Source: Nocardioides sp. SLBN-35 (GTDB lineage Bacteria; Actinomycetota; Actinomycetes; Propionibacteriales; Nocardioidaceae). Taken from it: a stretch of 64,000 nt of DNA. The stretch covers positions 4,464,001 to 4,528,000 of the forward strand of contig NZ_VFNU01000001.1 of NCBI RefSeq assembly GCF_006715725.1. Direction: 5' to 3'. Each line of letters opens with the position of its first letter. The first letter of the stretch is position 1. Both the position numbers and the translations under genes were made by a program. Under the pieces are notes generated by a model. It was not told where the DNA came from. It ran no database searches and saw nothing but the letters and a program-made list of their open reading frames with translations. Positions 8,983-17,745 of the stretch are shown one piece after another.

Positions 8983-10448
8983 CGCATCAGCACGTCGAGA
9001 TCCGACCCGGTGCCTATGCCGACAGCGTCGCGCTACTGCAGGTCAGCCGGGACGTCGCCGCCACCCCCGGTGTCGCCGCCGCCCAGGTGGCGATGGCCAC
9101 CGAGCTGAACGTGGAGGTGCTGCAGGGCATGGGCTTCACGCTGCCCGCCACCAGCACCAACGACATGGTCGTGGCGCTGCGCCTCGACGACGAGTCGGCG
9201 CTGCCCGCCGCGCTCGCCGCGGTCGACTCGGCGCTGGCCGCGGCACGCAAGGGCTCGTCGGGTGGCGAGGTCACCGCGCCGCCGCGCACCACCGCCTCCG
9301 CGCTGCGCCGCGCGGACGCCGACCTGGCCCTGGTGTCGGTGCCCGGCGCCTCGGCGCTGGTCGAGGCGATGGACGCCCTCGACGCCGGCGTCGACGTGAT
9401 GATCTTCAGCGACAACGTGCCGGTCGAGCAGGAGCTCGCGATGAAGCGGATCGCGCGCGAGCGCGGGCTGCTGGTGATGGGGCCCGACTGCGGTACGGCG
9501 GTCGTCGGCGGCGTGGGCCTCGGCTTCGCCAACACCGTGGCCCCGGGCCGGGTCGGCATCGTCGCCGCGTCCGGCACCGGGTGCCAGCAGGTCCTGGCGC
9601 TCCTCGACGCCGCGGGTGTCGGTGTCGCCGCCGCGCTCGGCGTCGGTGGGCGCGACCTGTCCGCAGCCATCGGCGGCATCTCCACCCGGACCGCGCTGGA
9701 CCGCCTCGACGCCGACCCGTCGGTCGAGCACGTCGTCGTGGTGTCCAAGCCGCCCGCGGCCGAGGTGGCCGCCTCGGTGGAGAAGTACGCCGCCGACCTC
9801 GGCACGCCGGTGCGCTTCGCGCTGCTCGGCGCCGGCCAGCCCGACCTCACCACGCAGACCGAGGCGCTGCTCGGCGACCTCGGCGTCGCCGTACCGGAGT
9901 GGCCGGTGTGGGGCACCCCCGCTGTCCCCGACGGTGGCAGCGCGCTGCGCGGGCTGTTCGTCGGCGGCACCCTGTGCGACGAGGCGATGCTGCTCGCGGC
10001 GGCCGAGCTCGGTGGGATCCGCAGCAACATCCCGCTCTCGCCGGACCTGGAGCTCGACGCGAGCCTCGTCAGCGACGGCCACGTGATGATCGACTTCGGC
10101 GACGACGGCCTCACCCGCGGCCGCGCGCACCCGATGATCGACCCGACCCTGCGTCTCGAGCACCTCGCGAAGGTCGCCGCCGACCCCGCGACCGCCGTCA
10201 TCCTGATGGACGTCGTCCTCGGCCACGGCGCGCAGGACGACCCGGCCGCCGAGCTCGCCCCGGCGATCGCCGCTGCCCGCGCGGTGCGTGAGGTCCCCGT
10301 CGTCGTCGCCTGCGTCGGCACCTCGACCGACCCGCAGGGCCTCGCCCGCCAGGCCGAGGCGCTCGCCGCCGCCGGCGCCGAGGTCCACCTGTCCAACGCC
10401 GCGGCCACCCGCCGCGCGATCTCCCTCGTGAACGGAGCCGCCCGATGA
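8979..10448 (+). CDS. fdrA: FdrA, acyl-CoA-synthetase-like subunit of (oxamate) carbamoyltransferase
   Basis: 489 residues. Related to the succinyl-CoA synthetase alpha chain: a CoA-binding-like Rossmann half with GPDCGTAVVGGVGLGFAN and VGIVAASGTGCQQV, then a ligase half. The loop SGTGCQQV stands where succinyl-CoA synthetases keep the phosphohistidine region; no His is there, so it is not a normal CoA ligase. In E. coli FdrA (AllF) is part of the three-protein oxamate transcarbamylase. ATG and TGA overlap the neighbouring genes by four bases on both sides. The natural substrate here may be oxalurate or a homologue such as ureidomalonate (inference). Confidence 0.92.
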   Translation: MTHQHVEIRPGAYADSVALLQVSRDVAATPGVAAAQVAMATELNVEVLQGMGFTLPATSTNDMVVALRLDDESALPAALAAVDSALAAARKGSSGGEVTAPPRTTASALRRADADLALVSVPGASALVEAMDALDAGVDVMIFSDNVPVEQELAMKRIARERGLLVMGPDCGTAVVGGVGLGFANTVAPGRVGIVAASGTGCQQVLALLDAAGVGVAAALGVGGRDLSAAIGGISTRTALDRLDADPSVEHVVVVSKPPAAEVAASVEKYAADLGTPVRFALLGAGQPDLTTQTEALLGDLGVAVPEWPVWGTPAVPDGGSALRGLFVGGTLCDEAMLLAAAELGGIRSNIPLSPDLELDASLVSDGHVMIDFGDDGLTRGRAHPMIDPTLRLEHLAKVAADPATAVILMDVVLGHGAQDDPAAELAPAIAAARAVREVPVVVACVGTSTDPQGLARQAEALAAAGAEVHLSNAAATRRAISLVNGAAR

Positions 10449-11857
10449 CCGCCCTGCCCAGCGTCGCCCCCGCCGCCGTCGCCGCCGTCGGCGCCGACAT
10501 GTTCGCCACCGCCGTCGCCGACCAGGCCGTGGCCGTCGAGCGGGTCGACTGGACACCCCCGATGGACGGCACTGCCGACGACCTCGCGACCGTCGCCGCC
10601 GACCCGCTGCGCCGCGACGCCAACGCGCTCGCGGTCTCCCGGATGCTCGACGTCCAGGCGATGCTCGTCGGCGTCGCGCCCGCCTCCGAGCTGCTCGGCC
10701 TCGAGAAGGGCCAGTTCCTGCACGCCGGCCCGCCGATCGAGTGGGCCCGCGCCTCGGGTCCGCTGCGGGGCGCGCTGATGGGTGCGGCCGCGTTCGAGGG
10801 CCTGGTCGAGGACCCGGAGGACGCCGAGGCGCTGTTCGCGTCCGGCTCCGAGGTGTCGCTGGAGCCGTGCCACCACCGCAGCGCCGTCGGCCCGATGGCC
10901 GGCGTGGTCTCGCCGTCGATGTGGATGTTCGTCCTCGAGGACCCGGCCACGGGGCGTCGTACCTACTGCTCGCTGAACGAGGGCCTCGGCAAGGTGCTGC
11001 GGTACGGCGCCTACGGTCCCGAGGTGCTCGAGCGGCTGCGCTGGATGCGCGACGTGCTCGGCCCGCTGCTCGGCGAGGCCGTCTCCGCCGCCGGTCCGGT
11101 CGACGCGACCGCGATCCTCGGCCAGATGCTGCAGATGGGCGACGAGGCCCACAACCGCAACCGCGCCGGCACGCTGATGCTGCTGCGCGACATCGCGCCG
11201 TCGCTGGTGCGCTCCTCGCGCTCCTCGGAGGAGGTCGCCGAGGCGTTCGCCTTCATGGGCGGCAACGACCACTTCTTCCTCAACGTCGCGATGCCGGCCT
11301 GCAAGCTCGCGCTCGACGCGGCGCGCGACGTGCCCGGCTCGACGATGGTCGTCGCGATGGCCCGCAACGGCACGGACTTCGGCATCCAGGTCTCCGGCAC
11401 CGGCGACCAGTGGTTCACCGGTCCGGCCCAGCTCGCCGACGGCCTGTTCCTCGGCGACTACGGCCCCGAGGACGCCAACCCCGACATCGGCGACTCGGCC
11501 ATCACCGAGACCGCCGGCATCGGCGGCTTCGCCATGGCCGCCGCGCCCGCGATCGTCCGCTTCGTCGGCGGCACCGTCCCCGACGCGCTGGCCACCAGCC
11601 GCCGGATGCGCGAGATCACGATCGGCGAGAACGACCGCTGGCCGATCCCGGTGCTCGACTTCGCCGGCGCCGCGACCGGCATCGACGTCACCTCGGTGTG
11701 CCGGACCGGCATCCTGCCGCAGATCAACACCGGCATGGCCGGCAGGGTCGCCGGCGTCGGCCAGGTCGGCGCCGGCCTGGTCACCCCGCCCGCGTCGATC
11801 TTCCCCGCCGCGCTGGCCGCGCTGGCCGAGCGGACCCGGGAGCGCGCCGGCTCCTGA
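10445..11857 (+). CDS. DUF1116 protein, YlbE/AllG-like carbamoyltransferase component
   Basis: 470 residues, the DUF1116 family length. Recognisable blocks are EPCHHRSAVGPMAGV, QMGDEAHNRN, FMGGNDHFFLN and MARNGTDFGI, rich in His, Asn and Asp that could form a catalytic pocket. E. coli YlbE (AllG) is the third protein of oxamate carbamoyltransferase. The ATG overlaps the fdrA stop (ATGA). No carbamate kinase follows; the next gene is convergent deoA. Carbamoyl phosphate produced would have to be used by a kinase or by biosynthesis encoded elsewhere. Confidence 0.9.
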   Translation: MTALPSVAPAAVAAVGADMFATAVADQAVAVERVDWTPPMDGTADDLATVAADPLRRDANALAVSRMLDVQAMLVGVAPASELLGLEKGQFLHAGPPIEWARASGPLRGALMGAAAFEGLVEDPEDAEALFASGSEVSLEPCHHRSAVGPMAGVVSPSMWMFVLEDPATGRRTYCSLNEGLGKVLRYGAYGPEVLERLRWMRDVLGPLLGEAVSAAGPVDATAILGQMLQMGDEAHNRNRAGTLMLLRDIAPSLVRSSRSSEEVAEAFAFMGGNDHFFLNVAMPACKLALDAARDVPGSTMVVAMARNGTDFGIQVSGTGDQWFTGPAQLADGLFLGDYGPEDANPDIGDSAITETAGIGGFAMAAAPAIVRFVGGTVPDALATSRRMREITIGENDRWPIPVLDFAGAATGIDVTSVCRTGILPQINTGMAGRVAGVGQVGAGLVTPPASIFPAALAALAERTRERAGS

Positions 11858-11866
11858 AGTCTCGCA

Positions 11867-11919
11867 CCCCATGCGAATTGGTCGTGATCCGCGCAGATCC
11901 GCGACCAATTCGCATGGGG
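11867..11919. terminator. Perfect 18-bp inverted repeat between convergent genes
   Basis: CCCCATGCGAATTGGTCG at 11867-11884 is repeated exactly in reverse complement at 11902-11919 with a 17-base loop. It sits 10 bases after the DUF1116 stop and 12 bases after the end of convergent deoA, so it can act as a bidirectional terminator. There is no T-run. A diverged copy of the same element is at 42302-42364. Confidence 0.75.
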
Positions 11920-11931
11920 CGCCGCGCAGGA

Positions 11932-13218
11932 TCAGCTCACGCGGTCGATGACCAACGGCCCCGGGGTGTACGACGTACCGGGCGCGGCGACGTCGTAGCC
12001 ACCCTCCAGCGACGCAAGCGCCCGCTCGAACCGCTCGGGCGTGTCGGTGTGCAACGTGAACAGCGGCTCCCCCGCGCGTACGACGTCGCCGGGCCGGGCG
12101 TGCCAGACGACCCCGGCCCCGGCCTGCACCGGGTCCTCCTTGCGCTCGCGGCCGGCGCCGAGGCGCCAGGCGGCCACGCCGACGGCGAGGGCGTCGAGGC
12201 GGGTGAGGACGCCGTCGGACGGCGCGGCGACCACGTGCTGCTCGCGGGCCACCGGCAGCGGAGCCGAGGGGTCGCCACCCTGCGCGGAGATCATCGCGCG
12301 CCAGGCGTCCATCGCGGACCCGTCGGCGAGCTTGTCGGCGGGGTCGATGTCGTCGCGGCCGGCGCCGGCGAGCATCTCGCGGGCCAGGGCGACAGTCAGC
12401 TCGACCACGTCGGCCGGTCCGCCGCCGGCGAGCACCTCGACCGACTCGGCGACCTCGATCGCGTTACCGGCGGTGAGGCCCAGCGGGACGGACATGTCGG
12501 TGAGCAGGGCGACGGTGTGCACGCCGGCATCCTTGCCGAGCGCGACCATCACCTCGGCGAGCTCACGCGCCCTGTCGACGTCCTTCATGAAGGCACCCGA
12601 GCCGACCTTCACGTCCAGCACCAGCGCGCCGGTGCCCTCGGCGATCTTCTTGCTCATGATCGACGAGGCGATCAGCGGGATCGCCTCGACGGTGCCGGTG
12701 ACGTCGCGCAGCGCGTACAGCTTCTTGTCGGCGGGCGCGAGGCCGTCACCGGCGGCGCAGATGACCGCGCCGACCGACTCGAGCTGCGCCAGCATCTCCT
12801 CGTTGGACAGCAGCGCCCGCCACCCGGGGATCGACTCGAGCTTGTCGAGGGTGCCGCCGGTGTGGCCCAGGCCCCGCCCCGACAGCTGGGGTACGGCGAC
12901 CCCGCACGCCGCGACGAGCGGTGCCAGCGGCAGGGTGATCTTGTCGCCCACGCCGCCCGTGGAGTGCTTGTCGGCCGTGGGGCGCGACAGGGAGGAGAAG
13001 TCCATCCGCTCACCGGAGGCGATCATCGCCGCGGTCCAGTCGGCGATCTCGCGCCGGTCCATGCCGTTGAGCAGGATGGCCATCAGCAGCGACGACATCT
13101 GCTCGTCGGCGACGGCGCCGCGCGTGTAGGCGTCGACCATCCAGTCGATCTGGCTGGTGGACAGGCTGCTGCCGTCCCGCTTGGCGTGGATGACCTCGAC
13201 GGCGTCGTGCGTGCTCAC
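11932..13218 (-). CDS. deoA: Thymidine/pyrimidine-nucleoside phosphorylase
   Basis: 428 residues. Splits thymidine, deoxyuridine (and perhaps uridine) with phosphate to the free base plus (deoxy)ribose 1-phosphate. Signature segments are KHSTGGVGDKITL, SGRGLGHTGGTLDKLES and DVKVGSGAFMKD; the C-terminal domain carries RKEDPVQAGAGV. Cytoplasmic homodimer in the family. The GTG start is in a GTGA overlap with the cdd stop, so cytidine deamination and phosphorolysis are co-translated. Together they convert imported cytidine-type nucleosides to uracil. Strict thymidine versus broad pyrimidine specificity cannot be told by eye. Confidence 0.95.
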   Translation of the reverse strand: MSTHDAVEVIHAKRDGSSLSTSQIDWMVDAYTRGAVADEQMSSLLMAILLNGMDRREIADWTAAMIASGERMDFSSLSRPTADKHSTGGVGDKITLPLAPLVAACGVAVPQLSGRGLGHTGGTLDKLESIPGWRALLSNEEMLAQLESVGAVICAAGDGLAPADKKLYALRDVTGTVEAIPLIASSIMSKKIAEGTGALVLDVKVGSGAFMKDVDRARELAEVMVALGKDAGVHTVALLTDMSVPLGLTAGNAIEVAESVEVLAGGGPADVVELTVALAREMLAGAGRDDIDPADKLADGSAMDAWRAMISAQGGDPSAPLPVAREQHVVAAPSDGVLTRLDALAVGVAAWRLGAGRERKEDPVQAGAGVVWHARPGDVVRAGEPLFTLHTDTPERFERALASLEGGYDVAAPGTSYTPGPLVIDRVS

Positions 13219-13637
13219 GGTGCGTTTGTACCAGTCGTGTCCACGCCGGTGACCCGGTCGAGGTCGGCCGGCCCGAACGCCTGCGGCAGCACGGCGTCCA
13301 TCGCCAGCACACCCTGCGGCGTCAGCACCTCGAGCGCGGCACCGCCGTTCTCCCACAGCAGCTGGCGACAGCGGCCGCACGGCATGATCACGTCGCCGGC
13401 GCCGTTCACGCACACGAAGTGGGTCAGCCGGCCCCCGCCGGTGGCGTGCAGCTGCGACACGAGCCCGCACTCGGCGCACAGCGTGACGCCGTACGCCGCG
13501 TTCTCGACGTTGCAGCCGACCACCAGGCGACCGTCGTCGGCGAGCGCGGCGGCACCCACCCGATAGCCGGAGTACGGCGCATAGGCCCGCGCGGCGATGT
13601 CGATCGCCGCCTGCATGAGGGTGTCCCAGTCGACCAC
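13215..13637 (-). CDS. cdd: Cytidine deaminase
   Basis: 140 residues. Zinc hydrolase deaminating cytidine and deoxycytidine to uridine forms. Zinc ligands are seen in CAECG and PCGRCRQ, and the substrate loop in GCNVENAAYG. GTG at 13637 is chosen over ATG at 13616 because it restores the family N-terminus (WDTLMQAAIDIAARAYAPYSG) and because TACGTT ends six bases before it, matching the leaderless pattern of this genome. The stop overlaps deoA. Divergent from the nucleoside ABC importer. Confidence 0.95.
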   Translation of the reverse strand: MVDWDTLMQAAIDIAARAYAPYSGYRVGAAALADDGRLVVGCNVENAAYGVTLCAECGLVSQLHATGGGRLTHFVCVNGAGDVIMPCGRCRQLLWENGGAALEVLTPQGVLAMDAVLPQAFGPADLDRVTGVDTTGTNAP

Positions 13638-13826
13638 GAGGTCAACGTAGACGATCGCGAGGATCTTGCGCATGGGCAGGTTTCGACGGGAAATGTCCCA
13701 AGTTGGTAACCGTTTCGACGAATGCGCTTCCCGTTGCGCGCTCCTTGGGTGAGGATGCACCCCGAGTACCGGAAGCAACATCCTTTGCCCTGCCCTCGGA
13801 GCCGGGCGTCGATCTGGAGGACATCT
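13638..13826. promoter_or_regulatory. Divergent control region of cdd-deoA and the nucleoside importer
   Basis: The longest non-coding gap in the window. On the minus side TACGTT lies just before cdd. On the plus side there is a leader of up to ~100 bases before the BMP gene, ending in GGAGG six bases before its GTG. Two direct repeats GTTTCGACG (13680-13688 and 13712-13720) are 32 bases apart, about three helical turns, and are candidate sites for a regulator. No known riboswitch is recognised. Confidence 0.45.
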
Positions 13827-14918
13827 GTGAAGACCTGGAAGAGGACGACGGCCGCCGCGGCCGTGGCGCTCATGGCGAGCGCAGCCCTGGCTGCCTGTGG
13901 CGATGCCCCCGACGAGGGCAAGAAGGGTGGCTCGGCGAAGAGCGACTTCCTCCCCTGCATCGTCTCCGACGCGGGTGGCTTCGACGACAAGTCGTTCAAC
14001 CAGCTCAGCTTCGAGGGCATCAAGGAGGCCGCGAAGGAGCTCGGCACCGACTACAAGGACGTCCAGTCGAAGACGGACCAGGACTACGCGCCCAACCTCG
14101 AGAACCTCGTCGGGCAGGGCTGCGACCTGATCGTGACCGTCGGCTTCGCGCTCTCCGCCGCGACCGTCGAGTCCGCCAAGGCCAACCCCGACATCGAGTA
14201 CGTCCTCATCGACGACGCCGCCGACAACGACTTCGACGGCACCAAGGACGCCGACAACATCAAGCCGATCCTGTACGACACCGCGCAGGCCGCGTTCCTC
14301 GCCGGCTACGCCGCGGCGGACTACACCAAGACCGGCACCGTCGGCACCTACGGTGGTCAGCCCTTCCCGACCGTCACCATCTTCATGGACGGCTTCAAGC
14401 AGGGCGTCGACTACTACAACAAGGAGAAGGGCAAGGACGTCAAGCTCATCGGCTGGGAGGGCAACGACAAGGGCGTCTTCACCGGTGGCTTCGACGCCAA
14501 CGAGAAGGCGACCAACACCGCCAAGTCGATCCTCGACAAGAACGCCGACGTGATCCTGCCGGTCGGTGGCCCGATCTACCAGGGCGCGCTCACCGCTATC
14601 AAGGACTCCGGCAAGGACGTCGCCCTGATCGGTGTCGACGCGGACTTCTACGAGACCGACCCGAGCACGCAGGACCTGGTGCTCACCTCGATCCTGAAGA
14701 ACATGAAGACCTCGACGATCGAGACCGTCGTTGCCGCGGGCAAGGGCAACTTCGACCCCGAGGCCTACGTCGGGACCCTGGAGAACGACGGTGTCGGCCT
14801 CGCGCCGTTCCACAACTTCGAGTCCAAGGTCAACCCGGACCTCCAGGCCGAGCTCGACAAGGTCAAGCAGGGCATCATCGACGGCAGCATCCCGGTGACG
14901 TCGTACCTCGACAAGTGA
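13827..14918 (+). CDS. BMP-family nucleoside-binding lipoprotein of an ABC importer
   Basis: 363 residues. Lipoprotein signal with lipobox LAAC (Cys near residue 24), then a mature domain beginning KSDFLPCIVSDAGGFDDKSFN. The GGFDDKSFNQ segment is the hallmark of PnrA/BmpA nucleoside binders. It presents nucleosides at the outer face of the membrane to the ABC permeases downstream. GTG at 13827 is chosen because GGAGG lies six bases upstream and it gives a normal lipoprotein signal; starts further upstream would add ~35 residues with no signal character. Divergent cdd-deoA supports nucleosides, rather than another ligand, as cargo. Confidence 0.95.
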   Translation: MKTWKRTTAAAAVALMASAALAACGDAPDEGKKGGSAKSDFLPCIVSDAGGFDDKSFNQLSFEGIKEAAKELGTDYKDVQSKTDQDYAPNLENLVGQGCDLIVTVGFALSAATVESAKANPDIEYVLIDDAADNDFDGTKDADNIKPILYDTAQAAFLAGYAAADYTKTGTVGTYGGQPFPTVTIFMDGFKQGVDYYNKEKGKDVKLIGWEGNDKGVFTGGFDANEKATNTAKSILDKNADVILPVGGPIYQGALTAIKDSGKDVALIGVDADFYETDPSTQDLVLTSILKNMKTSTIETVVAAGKGNFDPEAYVGTLENDGVGLAPFHNFESKVNPDLQAELDKVKQGIIDGSIPVTSYLDK

Positions 14919-14944
14919 CGACGGCTCACCTGCGCTGACGCAGG

Positions 14945-14980
14945 GTCCGGGGGAGGTCGGATTTCCGGCCTCCCCCGGAC
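14945..14980 (+). terminator. Intra-operon hairpin (attenuator) after the binding-protein gene
   Basis: GTCCGGGGGAGG at 14945-14956 pairs with CCTCCCCCGGAC at 14969-14980, with further internal pairing CGG/CCG around a short ATTT loop. No T-run follows. It lies 26 bases after the lipoprotein stop and 42 bases before the ATPase. A partial terminator or 3'-end stabiliser here would give more binding protein than transporter, as is common for ABC importers. Confidence 0.7.
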
Positions 14981-15022
14981 GCGTTGCTGGCAACTGCTCG
15001 TCCGCTCCGAGAGGATCCCTCC

Positions 15023-16537
15023 ATGACGCTCGAACTCCGGGGCATCACCAAGCGCTTCGGCCCCCTGGTCGCCAACGACCGGATCTCCCTCACCGTCAAC
15101 GAGGGCGAGATCCTGGCCCTGCTCGGCGAGAACGGCGCCGGCAAGTCGACGCTGATGAACGTGCTCTACGGCCTCTACCAGGCCGACGAGGGCGAGATCA
15201 TCCTCGACGGCGCACCGCTCAAGATGTCCGGCCCGGGCGACGCCATGGCCGCCGGCATCGGCATGGTGCACCAGCACTTCATGCTGGTCCCCGTCTTCAC
15301 CGTCGCCGAGAACGTCATGCTCGGCAACGAGAGCACCGGCTTCGCCGGCACCCTCGACGTCGACGCCGCACGCCAGCGGGTCCGGGAGATCTCCCAGCGG
15401 TTCGGGTTCGACGTGGACCCCGACGCCCTGGTCGAGACCCTGCCCGTCGGCGTCCAGCAGCGCGTCGAGATCATCAAGGCGCTCTCCCGCGACGCCCGCG
15501 TCCTCGTCTTCGACGAGCCGACCGCGGTGCTCACGCCCCAGGAGACCGACGAGCTGATGGAGATCATGCGCCAGCTGCGCGCATCGGGCACCGCCATCGT
15601 CTTCATCAGCCACAAGCTGCGCGAGGTCCGCGCCATCGCCGACCGGATCACCGTCATCCGCCGTGGCGCGGTCGTCGGCGAGGCCAGCCCGACCGCCACC
15701 AACGCCGAGCTGGCCGCGCTGATGGTCGGCCGCCCGGTCGAGCTGACGGTGCACAAGGAGCCCGCGCAGCCCGGGCCCGACGCGCTCGTCGTACGCGACC
15801 TGCGGGTCACCGACGACAGCGGCCACAGCCACCTCGACGGGATCAGCTTCTCGATCGCACGGGGCGAGGTGCTCGGCGTCGCCGGCGTCCAGGGCAACGG
15901 CCAGACCGAGCTCACCGAGGCGATCATGGGCCTGCAGGCCCACGTCCACGGGTCGATCCGCCTCGGCGACCACGAGCTGGTCGGCCGGTCGGTGCGCAAG
16001 ATCCTCGACGCGGGCGTCGGCTTCATCCCCGAGGACCGTCAGGTCGACGGCCTCGTCGGTGGATTCACGATCGCCGAGAACCTCATGCTCAACCGCAGCC
16101 ACGGCAAGCCGTTCGTGTCCGCGGGCACCGTCCGCTCCGGCTTCCTGGAGGACTTCGCCCAGCAGAAGCTGGTCGAGTACGACGTCCGCGCCTCCGGCAT
16201 CCAGGCGACGGCCAGCCAGCTCTCGGGCGGCAACCAGCAGAAGGTCGTGGTGGCCCGCGAGCTGTCCCGCGACCTCAGCCTGCTCGTCGCCGCCCAACCC
16301 ACCCGCGGTGTCGACGTCGGCTCGATCGAGTTCATCCACAAGCAGGTGGTGGCGACCCGCGACTCCGGCGTACCGGTGCTCCTGGTCTCCACCGAGCTCG
16401 ACGAGATCGTCGCCCTCTCGGACCGGATCATGGTCCTCTACCGCGGGCAGGTGGTCGGCATCGTGCCGGCCGACACACCCCGCGAGACCCTCGGCCTGAT
16501 GATGGCCGGCGAGCGCCCGGAAGGAACCGCTGCGTGA
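15023..16537 (+). CDS. Nucleoside ABC importer ATPase with two ABC domains
   Basis: 504 residues, double-ABC ATPase of the sugar/nucleoside (RbsA/NupO-like) type. The first domain has Walker A GENGAGKST and Walker B VLVFDEPTAVL; its signature motif is degenerate (LPVGVQQRVEI). The second domain has signature LSGGNQQKVVVAREL and a weak Walker A (VAGVQGNGQTE), as usual in this family. Peripheral inner-membrane protein powering the two permeases. ATG at 15023 follows AGAGG. Its stop overlaps permease 1 (GTGA). Confidence 0.94.
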   Translation: MTLELRGITKRFGPLVANDRISLTVNEGEILALLGENGAGKSTLMNVLYGLYQADEGEIILDGAPLKMSGPGDAMAAGIGMVHQHFMLVPVFTVAENVMLGNESTGFAGTLDVDAARQRVREISQRFGFDVDPDALVETLPVGVQQRVEIIKALSRDARVLVFDEPTAVLTPQETDELMEIMRQLRASGTAIVFISHKLREVRAIADRITVIRRGAVVGEASPTATNAELAALMVGRPVELTVHKEPAQPGPDALVVRDLRVTDDSGHSHLDGISFSIARGEVLGVAGVQGNGQTELTEAIMGLQAHVHGSIRLGDHELVGRSVRKILDAGVGFIPEDRQVDGLVGGFTIAENLMLNRSHGKPFVSAGTVRSGFLEDFAQQKLVEYDVRASGIQATASQLSGGNQQKVVVARELSRDLSLLVAAQPTRGVDVGSIEFIHKQVVATRDSGVPVLLVSTELDEIVALSDRIMVLYRGQVVGIVPADTPRETLGLMMAGERPEGTAA

Positions 16538-17745
16538 GCACCGACATGGAGTCCGAGTTCGGGCAGAAGCAGGACGGCGGACGCAGCCGCTTCGACGGCG
16601 TGCTGCGCGAGATCGTCGCGGGCAACGCGATGGTCGCGGTGCTGTCGGTCTTCCTCGCCGTGGTCGTCGGCTCGCTGATGATCCTGCTGACCGACGAGAA
16701 CGTCCGCACGACCGCCGGCTACATCGGCGCCCGGCCGGGCGACTTCTTCAGCGCGGTCTGGACCTCGATCTCCGACGCCTACACCGCCCTGTTCCGCGGC
16801 GCGATCTACAACACCAACCTCACCGGCTTCCAGGGCCGGATCCGGCCGCTGACCGAGACCCTCAAGTTCTCGGGCCCGCTGATCCTGGCCGGCCTGGGCG
16901 TCGGTCTGGCCTTCCGCGCCGGCATGTTCAACATCGGTGGCCGCGGCCAGATGCTGCTCGCCGGTGCCGCCGCCGGCTGGGTCGGGGTCAGCATGGACCT
17001 GCCGATGGCGCTGCACCTGCCGCTGGCGATCCTGGCCGGCGCGCTGGCCGGCGCCCTGTGGGCCGGCATCGCCGGCTTCCTCAAGGCGCAGAGCGGCGCC
17101 CACGAGGTGATCGTCACGATCATGCTCAACTACGTCGGCTACTACCTGGTCTTCTACGCCCTCTCCAAGCAGGGCCTGCTCCAGGCCCCCGGCTCGCTCA
17201 ACCCGAAGTCCGAGCCGATGCCCGAGTCGGTCATCCTGCCCAAGCTGCTCGGCGACCGGTTCAACCTGCACGCCGGCTTCCTGCTCGCGCTGGTCGCGGT
17301 CGCCGTGGTGTGGTGGTTGCTCAACAAGTCGGCGCTCGGCTTCCGGTTCCGCGCCGTCGGCGAGAACCCCGACGCCGCCCGCGCCGCCGGCATCGACGTC
17401 GGTCGCACCTACCTGATCGTGATGCTGATCGCCGGCGGCCTGGTCGGCCTGGCCGGCGTCAACCAGATCCTCGGTACGACGACCAGCGGCGTCACCGTCG
17501 ACCTGGACGCCGGCATCGGCTTCGACGCCATCACCGTCGCGCTGCTGGGCCGGTCCCGTCCCCTCGGCATCCTCGCCGCCGGACTGCTGTTCGGCGGCCT
17601 GAAGGCCGGTGGCTTCTCGATGGCCGCCGCCGAGGGCATCCCGGTCGAGATCGTGCTGGTCATCCAGTCGCTCATCGTCTTGTTCATCGCCGCTCCCCCA
17701 CTGGTGCGAGCTATCTTCCGGCTGCCGAAGGAGGCGACGGCATGA
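16534..17745 (+). CDS. Nucleoside ABC importer permease 1 (NupP-like)
   Basis: 403 residues, 8-10 membrane helices of the branched-chain/ribose permease fold. The motifs FRAGMFNIGGRGQMLLAG and GFRFRAVGENPDAARAAGI are typical of BMP-dependent nucleoside permeases. The N-terminal ~30 residues are hydrophilic. GTG start in a GTGA overlap with the ATPase stop; its own stop overlaps permease 2 by ATGA. Partner of the next gene; together they form the heterodimeric channel. Confidence 0.93.
   Translation: MSTDMESEFGQKQDGGRSRFDGVLREIVAGNAMVAVLSVFLAVVVGSLMILLTDENVRTTAGYIGARPGDFFSAVWTSISDAYTALFRGAIYNTNLTGFQGRIRPLTETLKFSGPLILAGLGVGLAFRAGMFNIGGRGQMLLAGAAAGWVGVSMDLPMALHLPLAILAGALAGALWAGIAGFLKAQSGAHEVIVTIMLNYVGYYLVFYALSKQGLLQAPGSLNPKSEPMPESVILPKLLGDRFNLHAGFLLALVAVAVVWWLLNKSALGFRFRAVGENPDAARAAGIDVGRTYLIVMLIAGGLVGLAGVNQILGTTTSGVTVDLDAGIGFDAITVALLGRSRPLGILAAGLLFGGLKAGGFSMAAAEGIPVEIVLVIQSLIVLFIAAPPLVRAIFRLPKEATA

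Noticed and set aside
13215..14993. 592-codon minus-strand frame read as one cytidine deaminase fusion
   Set aside because: Only the last 140 codons encode Cdd; the rest is the mirror of the BMP lipoprotein gene and has no own start signal.
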